A DNA stretch of 64,000 nucleotides from Echinococcus granulosus (Eukaryota > Platyhelminthes > Cestoda > Cyclophyllidea > Taeniidae): assembly GCF_000524195.1 (NCBI RefSeq), contig NW_020170381.1:2400714-2464713 (forward strand). The letters run 5' to 3'. Position numbers and translations under genes: made by a program. The first letter of the stretch is position 1, and each line of letters starts with the position of its first letter. A model generated the notes under the pieces. That model searched no databases. It was not told where the DNA came from and saw only the letters and a list, made by a program, of their open reading frames with translations. Of the stretch, positions 46,701 through 60,461 are shown piece after piece.

Positions 46701-49700
46701 AACCTAGGTATTCAAACCCGCATTGCGGGACTTGCACTACACCACAAATTCACGGCAAACGATACAGTGATAATTCACGAATCCTATGTGCGCATAGCAC
46801 TCAAAATACGCATGATTATTTAATCCAGATTTCGGGGTCAACCGCCTGTGTGTTGTGGAAAAGGCTGCAGTAATGGCGGTATCCTAGTTGTAGCTTACCG
46901 GCTGTACCATTTCTCGTACTGTCCTGTAACCGACGTCCTCTACTACGACGTAAACTGATTCAGCATAAACGCATGAAAAATAAATGGATCTTGTTTATAT
47001 GCAAAATCTGATATTCACTGTGATCTGTTTAGAAATCTGGTCGAGACGAAAAATCTAATAAGATAAAGCAATGGAGTGTAAAAGCTAAAAATCGGTCGAT
47101 GTCGATCAGTGTCTATTACCATCCTCAATCGTCTAAATCCGTGATTATCAGGAACTTCAGTGAGCCGAATAAAACAGATTTTATTCTCACCCACTTTATA
47201 CCTACTACGCAGGATCAAGGGATTCACGTAATTGTGGGGTTCACCCAGCGTGCTCCATATGCACAAAGCGTACCGCACATCGAAGTTTACAAAGGTAACC
47301 CAATACCCACCCACTCCTGTCGTTTATCACCTCAAGGCTGCCTGCGATTAGCTGGTGAGAGGCGCATGGATGTCAGTGCTTTGTGACGGGGACGAGCGTA
47401 TTTCCCGACGAGTCCTCTCACTGTCGAGGTCACGTGGACGGAGACCATTCATGTAGTTGCATTGCAGCCGGCTCGAAGTAACGCTTCGTTGCGCTTAAAC
47501 GAATTGCTGCCGCACTCCTCAAACATGCAACGCATGTCAACACTGAATTAAATGTGGTTATGCACCAGAGAGGACTACATTTATAGAACTTCCCAATCAA
47601 CATCGTGAACCCGATGCATGTGCACGCGCGTTCGCGTGACTTTCATGCTTGTGGGATCTCTCGATTTATTACAGCTAATAAAATACAACTTTTAGTTTTA
47701 TGGGCCATTGATACCTCGCCTGTAAGGCTATTATTATTTTCCTTGAACTAGCTAGCGTAAAGCAAACAGGCTCGGGCGAATAACAAATGTTTCCATGGTA
47801 TTATTTGCGCTTATTAAAGAAGCGCAATTGCATTTCACATTACTGATGCTACTAATGCGTTTGCGGCTTTACAATGAACTGGGCGACAACATTCGAACAA
47901 TATTTGCACGGCACGATGACCCCGACAGTCTTACGCATTCCACTCTTGTATCCCAGCTGCCGTAAGATTTGGAAACTACCCAAATTGACTTGCATTGGTA
48001 TTAGTCACAGCTGAGAATTCTCATCAACCCAGCTACGGCATTATTTTAAGCGTTCACTCAGATTACAGCTGAGGGTTGCAGATCACAGACCGGAACTGTC
48101 CCCCTGGGTCCGAAGTAGACCAATCCATGCTAATTATCGACGCAAAGAGGTAGCAATGGTAACCATCGAGACACGTATGCAAATTAAACCAGAGCTGGTG
48201 CGCTTGATACGATTTTTTGGGGGTAGGATTTATGAGGCTACTACTAAGGAAGGCTTACTGATTGTATCTTTACCCATGAAGAACGCGTCTTCATTGCGAA
48301 ACGAAAAGGGGCAATAAGTCTGCATTATTTGATAAAAGGTTCGAGAACGTTGATGGATCTCCCGAAGCTCAGCGATAGACAATCCAGTACAACAGAATGA
48401 ATTGGATTACACAAAATAAGCTAGCGTAGATAACTATCACTTCTGGCAGAATAGCTCTTCTAAACATAAAATAAACGCAGGCCCCGAGCGTCTTCTTAAT
48501 CCACAGCCATAAGTCTGTTCAAGGAATTTCCAACAGACGATCAGTAGTCAATCTCTGGCCTCATTTGTGAGGTTTAGGATGCGTGAATGTAGTTCTGAGT
48601 GTTTACTACCCCGGAGGATCTCAATGAAGCACTTCAATTTCGGGAAGGCAAAAAAAACTTTATTGCAGCCTTACGACTGTGGCAAAAACACAAGATTGGA
48701 ATGCACAATCGTCTAAACTATGGCTGCTGTGGAAACAGTGGCCTCATCAGAGCACACAACTGCAGACCATTGCGTCTCCAATGTAGACGAATCTAGAGGT
48801 TCCACCTACACTCAGCCCAACACAGAAGTGACGTGGGAGCGGAAGACACATTGAAGGGCGGAACTACAGCTTTGTCCCAAAGCAGGCCGGTGAAAGTGGA
48901 GTTACACGTTTGCCAATCTCATGGAATGGGGAACAACGGCCACGAACATCAAAATCCGCAACAGACATCATTAACCAAATGAGTCTGGCAAGACAAGCTC
49001 ACGGATGCAATTCCAAGTCACCTCCAATCACGGTAAGAATCACCCAGATAAATTCAGAGCTAAAGAATTTAATGGAACATTTGAAATTTTCGTAAGAAGA
49101 TAGTGACAATGAACTGAGATTCGGAACAATAAACCATCCACCCAAAAGTGGATCGCTTGTTAGTCAAAGGATAGGAAATACTACTTAGGAACTCCTGAAG
49201 CAACGCCACGGGTCCAAGAGAGACCCATGTAGATGATAAGAAGTAAAAGCACAGAAGTGCCCACTTGCAATAACTAGATTAGTCCATGGAATTTCTCGCA
49301 TAGAAAACCCTACGATTGTTTTGTATACACACGAAGTGTGTACCATGAAAACCAGACGCTCATATTTTGATGACAATGAGAAGTTAGTTCTAGCAACACG
49401 AAGTTGCATCCCAGTACCAGCATGAACGACAGGACCGCCACCTCTGACTCCGCTGTAACATACGTAAATCCAAAATTCTTTAATGCACACGAAGTGGTTT
49501 TTGGCTGGAGTCGCATCTGCCCCTCTCAGACACCCGCCAACTTGAACGACCCTAATTTGACCTAGCCGCCCATGAGTGCCATCTCGTCACCACCTTCATA
49601 CAGCCTTGCCTTTTAGCGCGCACAAAACCGTCAAAAAGGTCGGGGTAGCGTGACTTTTCCAAACATTACGATTTCCAAAATAAAAACGTGCATTAGAGCA

Positions 49701-51232
49701 GCCATACCCAACGCAAGGAAGATAGGACGGTCATCGACGCACTGATTAAACAGTTTGCTACAACCCAAGCGAGGTCACCACACAGATGCATCATGAATAG
49801 ACAAAGAATCACTTGAAATTTGTAAACTAGTTCCAGAACACGAAAAACCCCAGACACATAATGCACGAGAATTGCGGACGCCGCTCACATACACGGATGG
49901 TGATCGGAATGGGTGATAGTGATGTTTGTAAGCCCCGGCCGAACTATCAATCAGTAGTTCGCCTCAAACCCAGACCAAGCGTCCGGACACCGAACCAACT
50001 CTTCAGGCAAGCTAAGGAAGTAACACGAATCCCGAGTCTACTCAAATCCCTTTAGCTGATGCAAAAGCCCGATGACAGACACGGTTCTACAATCTCGGGT
50101 ACCCAAATACCTACGTAAGCAAAGAGGGGCAGCTATAACATAAAATAAGGCTGGGCGGAAGAAAGCCAGTGAGGTGGCCAAAACAGAAAACCGAACTCAC
50201 TCATACTAATCATAACAGCAGTGATAACCGCAACCACAGCGAAAGCAACGCGGGGTGGACTGAACGCCACCTGCACAAGAACCCCTGAAAAACACGAAGA
50301 TCGAGTGAATTGTGTGAGCAACCCTGACTTAGGATTTGAAAAAATAGTTTTAATACCGAGAAGAATCAGATAGTTTGTATTAAGTCCAGATGGAGATATC
50401 AAAATCGATCTACTTTTTGTCCGGGCACTTCAAGAAGCCAAAATGGTCCAACTGTACAATAAAACGACGCACATCGCTCATCCTTTATCGGCGGAGATCG
50501 CAGTAAAAATTCACAAGAGCACAATATTGCCGATTAGATCTACAAAAGGAGAACGCATGCATACACCATTCTATCTGACAGGGATTGCATTTCATATGCT
50601 CATAATGACCTCTTCCGTAAGACAAACCAAACAATTTCCCCCCACGCGAATCTGTGCGAGCGAGGATAAGATACCAACTCACGAAACAGCGCCTTCGCAT
50701 ATAGAAATCTGCGAGATAGTTGTGATAGTTTAATTTACGGGAGCAGATAGTGATTTCCAGGAACACAATTACCAAAGTTATCGACTTCGCAAGGGGCAAA
50801 GGAGTACGACAGGTGCCATGGCGACCGGAAATCCACGAGATGCCAAGAGCAGAGCGGAAGACAGGTGCGTGGGGTTGACCTTGAAGCCGTGGGGCTACGT
50901 AATGGAGGTTAAAACATAAAATTGCAACTATTAATTCATTTACAACTGTGCACCTTCTACTTAATGCATTTTCCTTTTAAATTAGATACGCAGTAAAATG
51001 CACCAATTTTGTTTGTTGTACAGCCACCGATTAAAGATTTGTTTAACCGTAGAAAGTAGCAATTTTACTGACCAATAAACTATTGAAATTTACTAGTCGC
51101 TGATTGGGTTTTGCTTACTATATATGTCACCAACTTGGGTCGCCAACGCGCATATCTTGCCCTCCTGGCGACGTTGTGCGGTTTGTGATGCTGGCTACTG
51201 TTAGTAGGAGTCACTTCCCGTCTAGTATTTCA
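40771..51232. other. 10-kb spacer without recognised gene
   Basis: Many short open frames occur on both strands, none longer than about 105 codons and none with family motifs. The longest, 42781-43056 (+), 43392-43592 (-) and 50443-50733 (+), have shadows on the other strand. Part of 42225-42330 shares a short similar reading (RSLAFAI) with 58796-58990 on the opposite strand, hinting at dispersed repeats. Confidence 0.35.
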
Positions 51233-52504
51233 ATGTCAATTTTTCCTCCAACGACGATCCATGGTTTCCAAGAATGGGGTTTGAATAACCGAGATTGCTA
51301 CCCTTGTGAAGACGAGCCTATGCCGTATGGCATAAGGCCTCTATGCAATCCAAATTTTCCGACGCTCTGTCCTCAGACTTCTCTTCCGGTATTTGCGTGC
51401 TTCTATTTATTTTCTTAGGCTTTTCCCAACTATGCCTCGGCACATCTATTACCGCTGGAGCATCAGTTCTACCCCAACATTTCTCCTCTCTTTGGTGTTG
51501 ATTCTGTAAGTTACTTTTGTGGACTCATTAGGATCACTAGTTATCTGAAGATAAGGTGGATGCATCAATGCGAGACGAGTCTTTGACGCGCCTTTTATCA
51601 CTTCATCGCGCCTATTACGATTTGTCTCCTGTCATTTTCTGCAAGGCTGTCTGTCTCGTTGATACTTTTATTACTCGTGTGAAAGTTAAGCCGAAGTACA
51701 TGATGTGCGTTGCAACGGCCTGCTACTACATCGCATCGAAATTTGAGACCGGCAAAGTATGTATTGTACTTGGTACAGTTTATCAACAGGCGTCAAACAA
51801 CTAATGAGGGTATTTTCGTCCTTTAGCAACCCCGCCCAACTGTTGACAGTCTCGTACGCCTTACTCGTTGTGGCGGGTCTGTCGCCGACTTGGTCAGGAT
51901 GGTGGACATTGTTTTAACAAAACTTGGTACATCAACGGTGACGGCCGTTGGTGCGACGTCTGCCACTACCCTCGACTTTCTTTCCGCATTTATGAGTGAT
52001 ACAGGTCTCAAATGCGTCGACCTTCCTACTTTTCTCGTTCGACAGGTCGAGAATGCGCTGTGCGCGACGAATTCGGCTCTCTTTCGTCCTTCCTGTTTGG
52101 CTCTGGCTCTGTTGCTGTCCTACAAACAGAACGTCCCGCCGGTTTGTGTGAATGACTCTGAGTCTTCGGCTTATAAATCTCTTCAGAGCATCGACCTGCG
52201 CGATTTGTTCACAATGGCAAACCTCGGCAAGGTGAGTAAGGTTCTGTCAACGTTTGCGTCCTATCCGCGTCGAATGGTTGGTAAAGCTGCTTTTGTGCAA
52301 TAGGTGAATTGGGCCGACGTGGAGGCGTGTTCTCGAACCCTTTTTGAGAACGGGACTCTCAAAAGTTACTCGCCAACGAGGTCCCCAGTTTCTGCTGCAG
52401 AAGTGGTATGGAATCTGTCTAGACGCACCCGTCTGAATCTCTCTGGGTCTGCACCACCATCACTAAAAACAATCTCGGAGTGGACAGAGGAGGATGAAGC
52501 TTAG
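51233..52504 (+). CDS. cyclin G/I-type cyclin
   Basis: Exons 51233-51388, 51419-51505, 51541-51756, 51827-52231 and 52304-52504 join in phase to 354 residues ending at TAG; human cyclins G2 and I have 344 and 377. The cyclin box is clear: ESLTRLLSLHRAYYDLSP, then VCLVDTFITRVKVKPKYMMC, VATACYYIASKFE, and SVADLVRMVDIVLTKLG. These match the cyclin G/I pattern (NLLDRFLSxxKVxPKxLxC, then CFxLAxK). A second cyclin fold follows (TTLDFLSAFM, FRPSCLALALLL). Such cyclins act in stress and cell-cycle control and often lack a conventional Cdk partner. An earlier in-frame ATG at 51188 is possible. The first two introns are 30 and 35 nt, the next two 70 and 72 nt. Confidence 0.85.
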
Positions 52505-54591
52505 GCATGGTGAGTACGACTGCTACATTTAGTCTTCTGTATGTTGTTTGGCGGGTCGGTGAGGGTTAGTTGGAGTTGTTTTAATCTTTAGGTGACCAAG
52601 TCTGGTGATACCTGATACCTATTGCGCAAATCAGTCAGTCTAACCCCATTTCAATTTTCAAACTTTATCAGCCTTCTATTCTGATTATTGAGGCCTCCTA
52701 TGGGAAGAAAATGTGAAAATCAAGGCAGCCTTTATGCTCACAGGGTATCTGATGCCTGACTACAACGTTTATTCGAGATCTAGCTGTCCTTGGCTAAAAA
52801 AACGTGATTGTACAGTCACCTTTGTAGTAATATCTCCGGTTATTTTGCTATTCTCATGCACAACATTCAAGGCGCCACCCCTGTTTTCATCCCTCGTTTT
52901 CCCTCCCGACATGCAACTTGCTCCTCCCAATCATTAATTTTATGAAAATGTACAAAAATAATGGACCAGTAAGACGCTATCTGTGTTTGTCATTGGCGCA
53001 AAGGTGGCGTTTTCAGCCTTCTCCCTTACTACCTTCCGCCGTCCAAGCCACTTTATGTTGTTACCCGGGAAGTCGGGCACATGCGTACTGTCAATTTGCA
53101 TTTACATTAGAGTCTTTTATTTAATATCAGTTGTTGCTTTTAAATTTGGATGTTGCCGACTCAAAATATTGTCTTTCAAATAGGTGCAATAGAGCATTGA
53201 CTTTTCTCCAGTCTCTTTCCTTCTGCGGTTTGCTGGGCTTTGAACATGTCATATGGCGTCCACGGTTGTATGGTTGGTGCTTGTCTGTGTTCAGTCGTCG
53301 AATTTGTACGCTTGCTGGCGAATAGTTGGGGCGTGTATCCCGCGCAGCGAGGTCTTTAGGAACAGCTGGCGAGCACGGCTGCCGCGGGCACCATAGTTGA
53401 GGCTAGTGGGCTCCCCATATTTTGGGTCGAAGTAGTGCCGTAGCGGTAGGCCGGGGTTTGTGTGGAGCCCCTAATTTTAGGATCAGGTTTTGCGGCTGCG
53501 CGGCAGGATACGCTTTAATGTTTCCTGGTGCATAGACCAGAAGGGACGATTGTAACACTTATCCTGTTAATTTCAGTAAAATTTGATATAAATAAGTGAG
53601 TGGTCAATTCTGACTCTACAAGGTGCCTTAGGATGGCCAGAGGACAGTTGGGTCTTGTGTGCTTTCAGATAGCAGTGATCTGCAAGCCATGCTAGAGTTA
53701 ATTAGTGTGCATCCCACTTCTTTTGTTTCAGGCACGATGGTTTTAATTTGGAGGACTTCCTCAGTGTTGGTATCCATATGCGAACGAACGGTAAACCGGA
53801 CGTGATGATTTTGACGCTTTTCATCTCAACTATCAATCATGAATAGGAAATTGGGAATTAAGCGTTTCGAACATTCCTTTATGCTGCTCATAATCAAGCG
53901 GGTTCGAATACAGTCGCGATGATGAAATCGTGACCCTTTGATCCAAAATCCTTATCATGTGCAGAAAATGATGCCGAAGGAGGTTCTCTTTATTCGTATT
54001 ATTCCTGTCGAAATGGGTCTTAAACCCTCAATCGTTCTGTCATGCAGACACGCCCAGCTGAATGGCGGTAAATCTCCCTTCATCTGTCACTCGGGGAGCA
54101 TGCGCATGACATCGCATGTGAAGATTGCGTAAATAAAGACGTGCTCTTTTCTGTGTCAAAAATCATGAGAAGAAAACGACGTTCAGATAAGCAGACGTTT
54201 AGGTGTCAGTGAAGGGTTTTACTCTATCGAGAACCATCAAATGAGGTTCGAAAATAAGTAACATGTTAAGGTGTTTAGAACAGTATAGCAAAAAAGTGGT
54301 GGATTCCACACAATGCTACCAGGTTGCCATCCAGGAGCCTTGGTAGGTCGCTTCGGCGAAGGTGAATTCTTTTTATCAGTTGGTAGATTAACGACTTTAG
54401 ATTCTCTCAGATTTGTACATCTAAGCCACCCTCGGAGAATGGTGAGAAATGGTAGGATGGAGTCATTTTCTTCGCGGGTAGTGAGGCGTGTAGACGCGTG
54501 AGAGAAGGGCGCGGGTGGGTGAACGTGGCGATCAATTCTCAGCAGGCTGGGGTGTGCACGGGCCCGATGACGTCATCACTGTAGCCCAATA

Positions 54592-54613
54592 GCGTGATTG
54601 TGTACAATCACGC
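54592..54613. repeat. perfect 10-bp inverted repeat
   Basis: GCGTGATTGT is followed after two bases by ACAATCACGC. The surrounding 54540-54680 is GC-rich and lacks stops on the minus strand, unlike its flanks, so it may be part of a dispersed repeat. Confidence 0.7.
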
Positions 54614-57600
54614 CACGACGCGCGGCGATCGATACAACTTGTGCCACTTGCTGACTCGGACGACGAGGGGTTGAGGTGAGGGCTCCTACTGCTTGTATTA
54701 AGCAACAATTGCTTATAGGTAACAAGTATCTGAAAAGATGAAACCTGTAAGTGTCTCGGTTTGGAATTCATGCAAGTGCCCCACTGCAGCAGGTACCCTT
54801 TGCTTAAATTGAGACCATTTTCCTTCCTTTGGAACTCTATTGTGTAGCTTTGCTTATTTCGTCTACCCTCAGGTGATAAATAAAAACACATCATAGGGGA
54901 AAGTTTGAAGAGGCAAATTCAATGCCAATTTTTTCATCCATTTGAAGGCATTTAAAGTCAGGGGTTTGGCATATTGTAGGCAGTTCCAGTTTCATCAAAA
55001 TGAATGCTACTACCCAACCCCTTTTTCACAGTACGAAATGCTCGAACCACATAATCTGCTTAAAGTTCCCAACTCAGGTCTTGAGGGAATGGTTTTCATT
55101 AATCTGGGATTCAGCATCCAAGATTGTCTTACAAACGTCCTCATTTTATGAATGCGGTTCCACTAGTGAGTCTGTGCCCAAATGTTTTGCAAAATAATTG
55201 GTCAAGTTACATTTACCTTTTCAGATATCATTAGTGAGTCTTGAAGCATGGCCGAATCCGGTGGTTGTTGTAACCCCTCTACATCACAATGTAGGTAGAC
55301 ACACCCAAGTAGCACCTCAGAGCATGGTTTTTGAAAGCACAGGTGTGGTTAAGTGTACCCAAAATCACACTGGAGCACTTCAATCTGGATGTCCATATGA
55401 ACTTTCCATTTTATTTGACCAAATGCACGGGTGAGGTGATGATTACCTGGAAAGAACGGACTAAATATAATCAAAGTAATACCGGACGGATCTATACTTC
55501 AGATACCGGAACGTGTAAATCGGAACTACATCTTTTGTGACCAAGATTACCATTTTGTAACCCATCAAAGTAGTGAAACTTGTTATAGACTCAGAGGAAA
55601 TTGCAGATTACGTAGGGCCTTGTGGGAAAACAGGGTGAAGGTCTGAGAAGAGTGTTTGAAGTAGGTGCCGTTACTTTGAGTTTATTCGTTGTCCTGTCCA
55701 CAAAACTTGACCATTTTTAGCAATAATTTCTGTGAGTGACCCATCCACTTCGCCAAGTACTGCCGGCGTCACGTCATGTGATAAGAATATCTTAAATTTT
55801 ACGAGGGCGAAAGTATCTTTCAATTTTTAATTAATTCCCCACAATAGTTACAAGTTCTTTGTGGGGATACCTGACTCATTCAAGTATCTGTTAGGTGGCG
55901 CGTATCCTTTGTTCAGAAAAATACTACGATTGGGGAGTCTGTAAGTAGGCAACTGCCGAGGGGAATGCATTTAAGTACCGAAAGCGAAACGCTGAGGTGC
56001 ATTAGGGATGGCAATTTTAAAGTAGGAAAACGGCAGTAAGTAGGATAAGCAAGACCTAGCATCTACGGGGCACAAGTGGTCCCAACTCCACTGCGGTGTT
56101 GGTAACTGGACCGGCTGTCACGGGGCTTCAGGTCAGATGATGCAGCCCATTTGATGGACTGTTTTGATGTTGCCTCACCAGGTACAAGCGCGAATATTGT
56201 GGTGATGTGGATCCTACTGACCCGCATTTACGAAGAACTATGTACAACTTGTTGCATTTGCCTTTCCACCACGTTTGCTCACAGTAATTCAGTTTGCGGC
56301 AAGGAAAATTGGAAAAGGATAGTACAGGTCTCTACGCAAATCTACTTTTACCTGTGAACATCAGCTACACTTCTGTAGGTGCCGCGAAATAGTTTTGTTA
56401 TTAGAGCACAGCGGCTTCAGAAGACACGTAACATCAGCGTCATGGCCAAACCGCAGGAGACCCGAAAGCCGCAGTACTCACACATACAATTAAGTCAAAA
56501 AAATAGTTACGCCTCTAACTTTACAATGCCTTAAGTTAGATTAATGGAGTAGGAATACGTGGGTCTTTAGGAAATGGCATAGTTTCGGTTTTCCATGACA
56601 CTTGTAAGTTTGTTTTCGTTTTTAAATGAAGCAATTGTAATGGCCTTACCACAAGCTTACGCTATTTCGGAAAAGGAAATTATTTGTCAAACGACAATGA
56701 CCAAAACGGGGAAATTCACATGGGAAAGGTGCATAAAGTGGAAAGAAGTTGAGTAGTCATTCGCCAGACGGTCATTTAGTATCTACCGCAGCACTTAACA
56801 ATGTGCGATCAATTGCGAAAACCTCACTATTTGAACTACTGGTGTGAGCATGAGGGTTACTATAGGGTTACCAATGGCAGTGTTAAGCAAAGTGTCACGG
56901 CCCGTTGGCCCCTGCTAAGCTGCCGTGCCTGAAATTCTTGGATCGCAGATTCGCAAATAAAGAACTTCCAGATTGGTCCCCGATTATTTAAAAATTGCAT
57001 AATACCAAGACGTAATTAGGTGATGGAGTGCAGGAGTTGAGACGGTCTTCACCCGGTGCGTCGGACCCTTGCCGTAGTGACAAAAAAGGCGGTAGCCAGG
57101 TGGCCAACTGGTACTTAGGTGAGTCATCCACAATTGCCCGAATGCAGTCGAGTGGATCCTATAAGCGCAAAAGAACATATTTCAGTTCGAAATCCATTAG
57201 TGTGTTGGTATTGCCCGATTTCACAATTACGCCTATGAGAAAGTGGGTAACATTAATAGATGTTCTGTTGAAATGTGCCACACTTAAGGTGGAACCATTA
57301 TATTAACATTAAACAGCTGCATATGAATAGTGTGATTTTAGGAAGGAGAATCCTGGATGGCTCATTACCACTGACCACGTGAATGAATATTTTGGCTTTT
57401 AATTTCGAGGCAAACCATGTTTGTGGAGGTGAGCTTCTACACTCGACATTTCTTTAGATGTCCTCTCCATTTATCTAGAGACAAAATTTGAAGGTACAAA
57501 AATCACAATACCGGAACATACATGGGCAAAATACGCCATATTTGATGTTGTTTAAAATTATCAAAAGGACAGGAGCCAGCCAACTATTTCGCAATGAGTA

Positions 57601-60439
57601 TTCTCTGGTGCAAAGTGAGCATTACGTGTCACTACTCAAAGAATTTAATAAAAGGCTCAATATCAACAAAGTTGTCTTCACCCTTATATCACATTTCCTC
57701 TGCACGTTGGCGCCAAACATACTAGGAGAAAACCCAATAAGCTCCTTTATGCCATTGAAAGTAATTGGAGTAGTAAAGTGAACATTTAAAAGCAGCAAAA
57801 CACTATATATAACCTTGTCTTCAAGCGCATCGTATTTATACTAGCTACAAGCCAGTTTGAAATGCCAATTTGCAATTTGCGACGTGACATGTGACTGGAG
57901 CTGCATTCTCCAGCGTGGCAGTGCCCCGTGCTTTCTGCAAAGCATTTGTTGATCCGGCAAATCGGGCACAGGAAATCGCTTGTAGCTGAGACCAACTTAT
58001 TTTGCTGAACAAAAACATACTAGCACTTTCCCCTAACAGTAATGTGAGCAAAGATTAAAAATGAAATCTACCTGTGGCTTTAAGTGCGCCGCTGAACGTC
58101 CCACTGTATACGTAAAAGTGTGGTGGTGGTCACTAAAACTGCTACCATGGGAAGTCTTCAATCATTTCATTATCTGAGAAATATTTTCACACTCATAATT
58201 CATGACACCCTTCGTCTTATCATTAGAGTATCTATCTTTCAGATCACATATATATTCAAAAGTCCACTAAAGTCCTCAGTATTCAATTCAGGGAAAGGAA
58301 AAAAATTGCATAAATCACGATGAAACAATTTTTAGTTTTGCTCTGTTATAAAGGGGTTATTCATAACAATATTGAAATGTCTTCACAGGAAATAAATTTT
58401 TTCAAAGATCTTTTGCCAAGCTTTACCACAAAAGCAAAGTAGCTAAAAACAAAACCGATCCAGGAGATGGAAACTAGTGAGCTGAATTGGCTATCTTTAT
58501 CGAACCTCTTACCACTGCCTAGAATTGACCGACTGTACAGTCTAAGTTACCGTCCTTAGACTAATGTCGTATACATATAGGATCTCCAAACATGGCGCAA
58601 CTTCACATCACAACCCCCAATTCCTTCGGTTTGTTTGTTATAAACCAATTTGTCAGTGGTTACAAAGTGCGTCAGCAACTGTTATATAGTGGATTGGCAA
58701 TTTTGTGACTTGGTGTTTCTACAACAAAGTTGACCGGATCCCCCTGAGGCCCTCAACCAGATAAGCAGTAGATAAGGTCTTAAGTGCAGATAGCTTTACT
58801 GACCACCCGAAAGAGTAGGCAAAGGGGGTACGGCTAGTGCGTACGCGGCTGGTGGATAGAGGATGGCGAACGCCAGAGACCGAATCTGCGGTTGACTGAT
58901 TTCAGCAGCGTGTAGATTATGGCAACTGGTTAACCTTGCCTTTCGAGTGGTTACCAGCACAGGCAGAGCGCACCTCTGGTGACGATGGGCCAATCAGAAA
59001 GGGTTGAGTGAGAGCACGACTCTCCGGAGGGCTCGGAGATTAGCCGTCACTTGGAGCTTTTCGAGAGTCCCACTTCTGCAGTTGCAGGCATCTCTAGTGG
59101 CATCCGCATTACTAATTAGGATAGATTCAATAATTCTATCTGAAATAATGCCTTTTTTAGACAAGGCTTCTCGCAACAAACTATACGCAAAACGTTAATC
59201 AAGGGTTTCTGTTTAAGCTGCAATACTGGCAGTGGATTAGGTTATGATCACATGCAGTTCACATTGCAATCACATGAAAGATAAACTGTGCTTTGGTTCC
59301 AACAGGGCCTGCATAACTTCAAAGCCTGAGGGTGAACATATGCGAGAATAGCTCAAAGGTCCAAATTCAAATGTCTACTACTTGATGCGTTTGACTTTTA
59401 AGTAAAGCCAGGACCCTGAATAGCAATTGCAAAGAGTTAAACAGTGAGGTAGTGTAGAAGCCAAGTAGGAAATATAACGGTGAATTTATCACCTATTCTA
59501 CACTGAATTCAGCTTGAAATCCATTTTGGACACCCATGCCGGACAACGACTTTAACGGAAAAAAGGGTAAACTGAAGTAACATCCTACAGGATGTGCTTC
59601 TAGAATGTAGGTCTTACTGGGCCTGTGTAGTGATGTGAACACGTGCGACTCCAAGTGCGTACTTGTCAGGTTGCAGCAAAAGGCTCATAAGTGTTTCCAC
59701 TGTGTAGACCAATGCGCACACCGGCCGTATTCCGATCAGTTTTGGTATACCCTGCAATAAGATACCTTTGTAAGTGCAATCGAAGGAAGCATTATGAAAC
59801 ACAAAGGCTAAAGCAATCAGAATTCGCAATTTTTTTCGGAAAGTACAAAGACGAATAGAGGATTAGTGAAGCACCAATTGGTACTTTATGCAATAACAAA
59901 TTCTTATGACGATGTCTTAGTTACAGATTCAGGAAAATTTTGAAACCCCGGTGGCTGGGGTAATTTAAAGAGAATAATCCTATAAACAGCGAGAAAGTTC
60001 TTGTATTTCCTTCAATATTAGCTATTAAATCATGGCATGACGAAGTCACATCAGTCAACACCTCTTTAAAGACTATATTGGAAGAGGAGTAGAACTGAGT
60101 ACTAGAAGCTCACGTTAAAACCTTTATGTTGAGCGAGTTTACTGCAAAAAAAAACATCAGCTAACTCAAGGTAAGATTAATTAATTGATATCATTATTAA
60201 TAAGGATGGATTAATTTCCAAAGCCGGTATTATACTTGAAGAAAGACATTTCCAATGCTGATACACGTAGGCCTTAATCTAATCACAAGACTGGGGTTCA
60301 CTGACGTGTATGCATCATTTTCTGACTGGTTGAGGTTTTTTTAAACACTGAAACATTCTACAGAGACGAACACAATTGTACTAGCCACATTTTCCTCTGG
60401 AGCGCACCTTAATTTAAAGAAACGGTAACCGTAGCCTGA

Positions 60440-60461
60440 ACTAAGTAAGTAAGTAAGTAAA
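60440..60461 (+). repeat. TAAG microsatellite
   Basis: Four or more tandem TAAG units (CTAAGTAAGTAAGTAAGTAA). A simple repeat with no gene context. Confidence 0.9.

Noticed and set aside
46690..46740. tRNA-like stem (CAAACCCGCATTGCGGGACTTG)
   Set aside because: There is a stem-loop but no acceptor stem, D arm or anticodon arm around it.
54532..54894. 120-codon minus-strand frame ending SSGPCTPQPAEN
   Set aside because: GC-rich low-complexity reading around a palindrome; more like a repeat than a gene.
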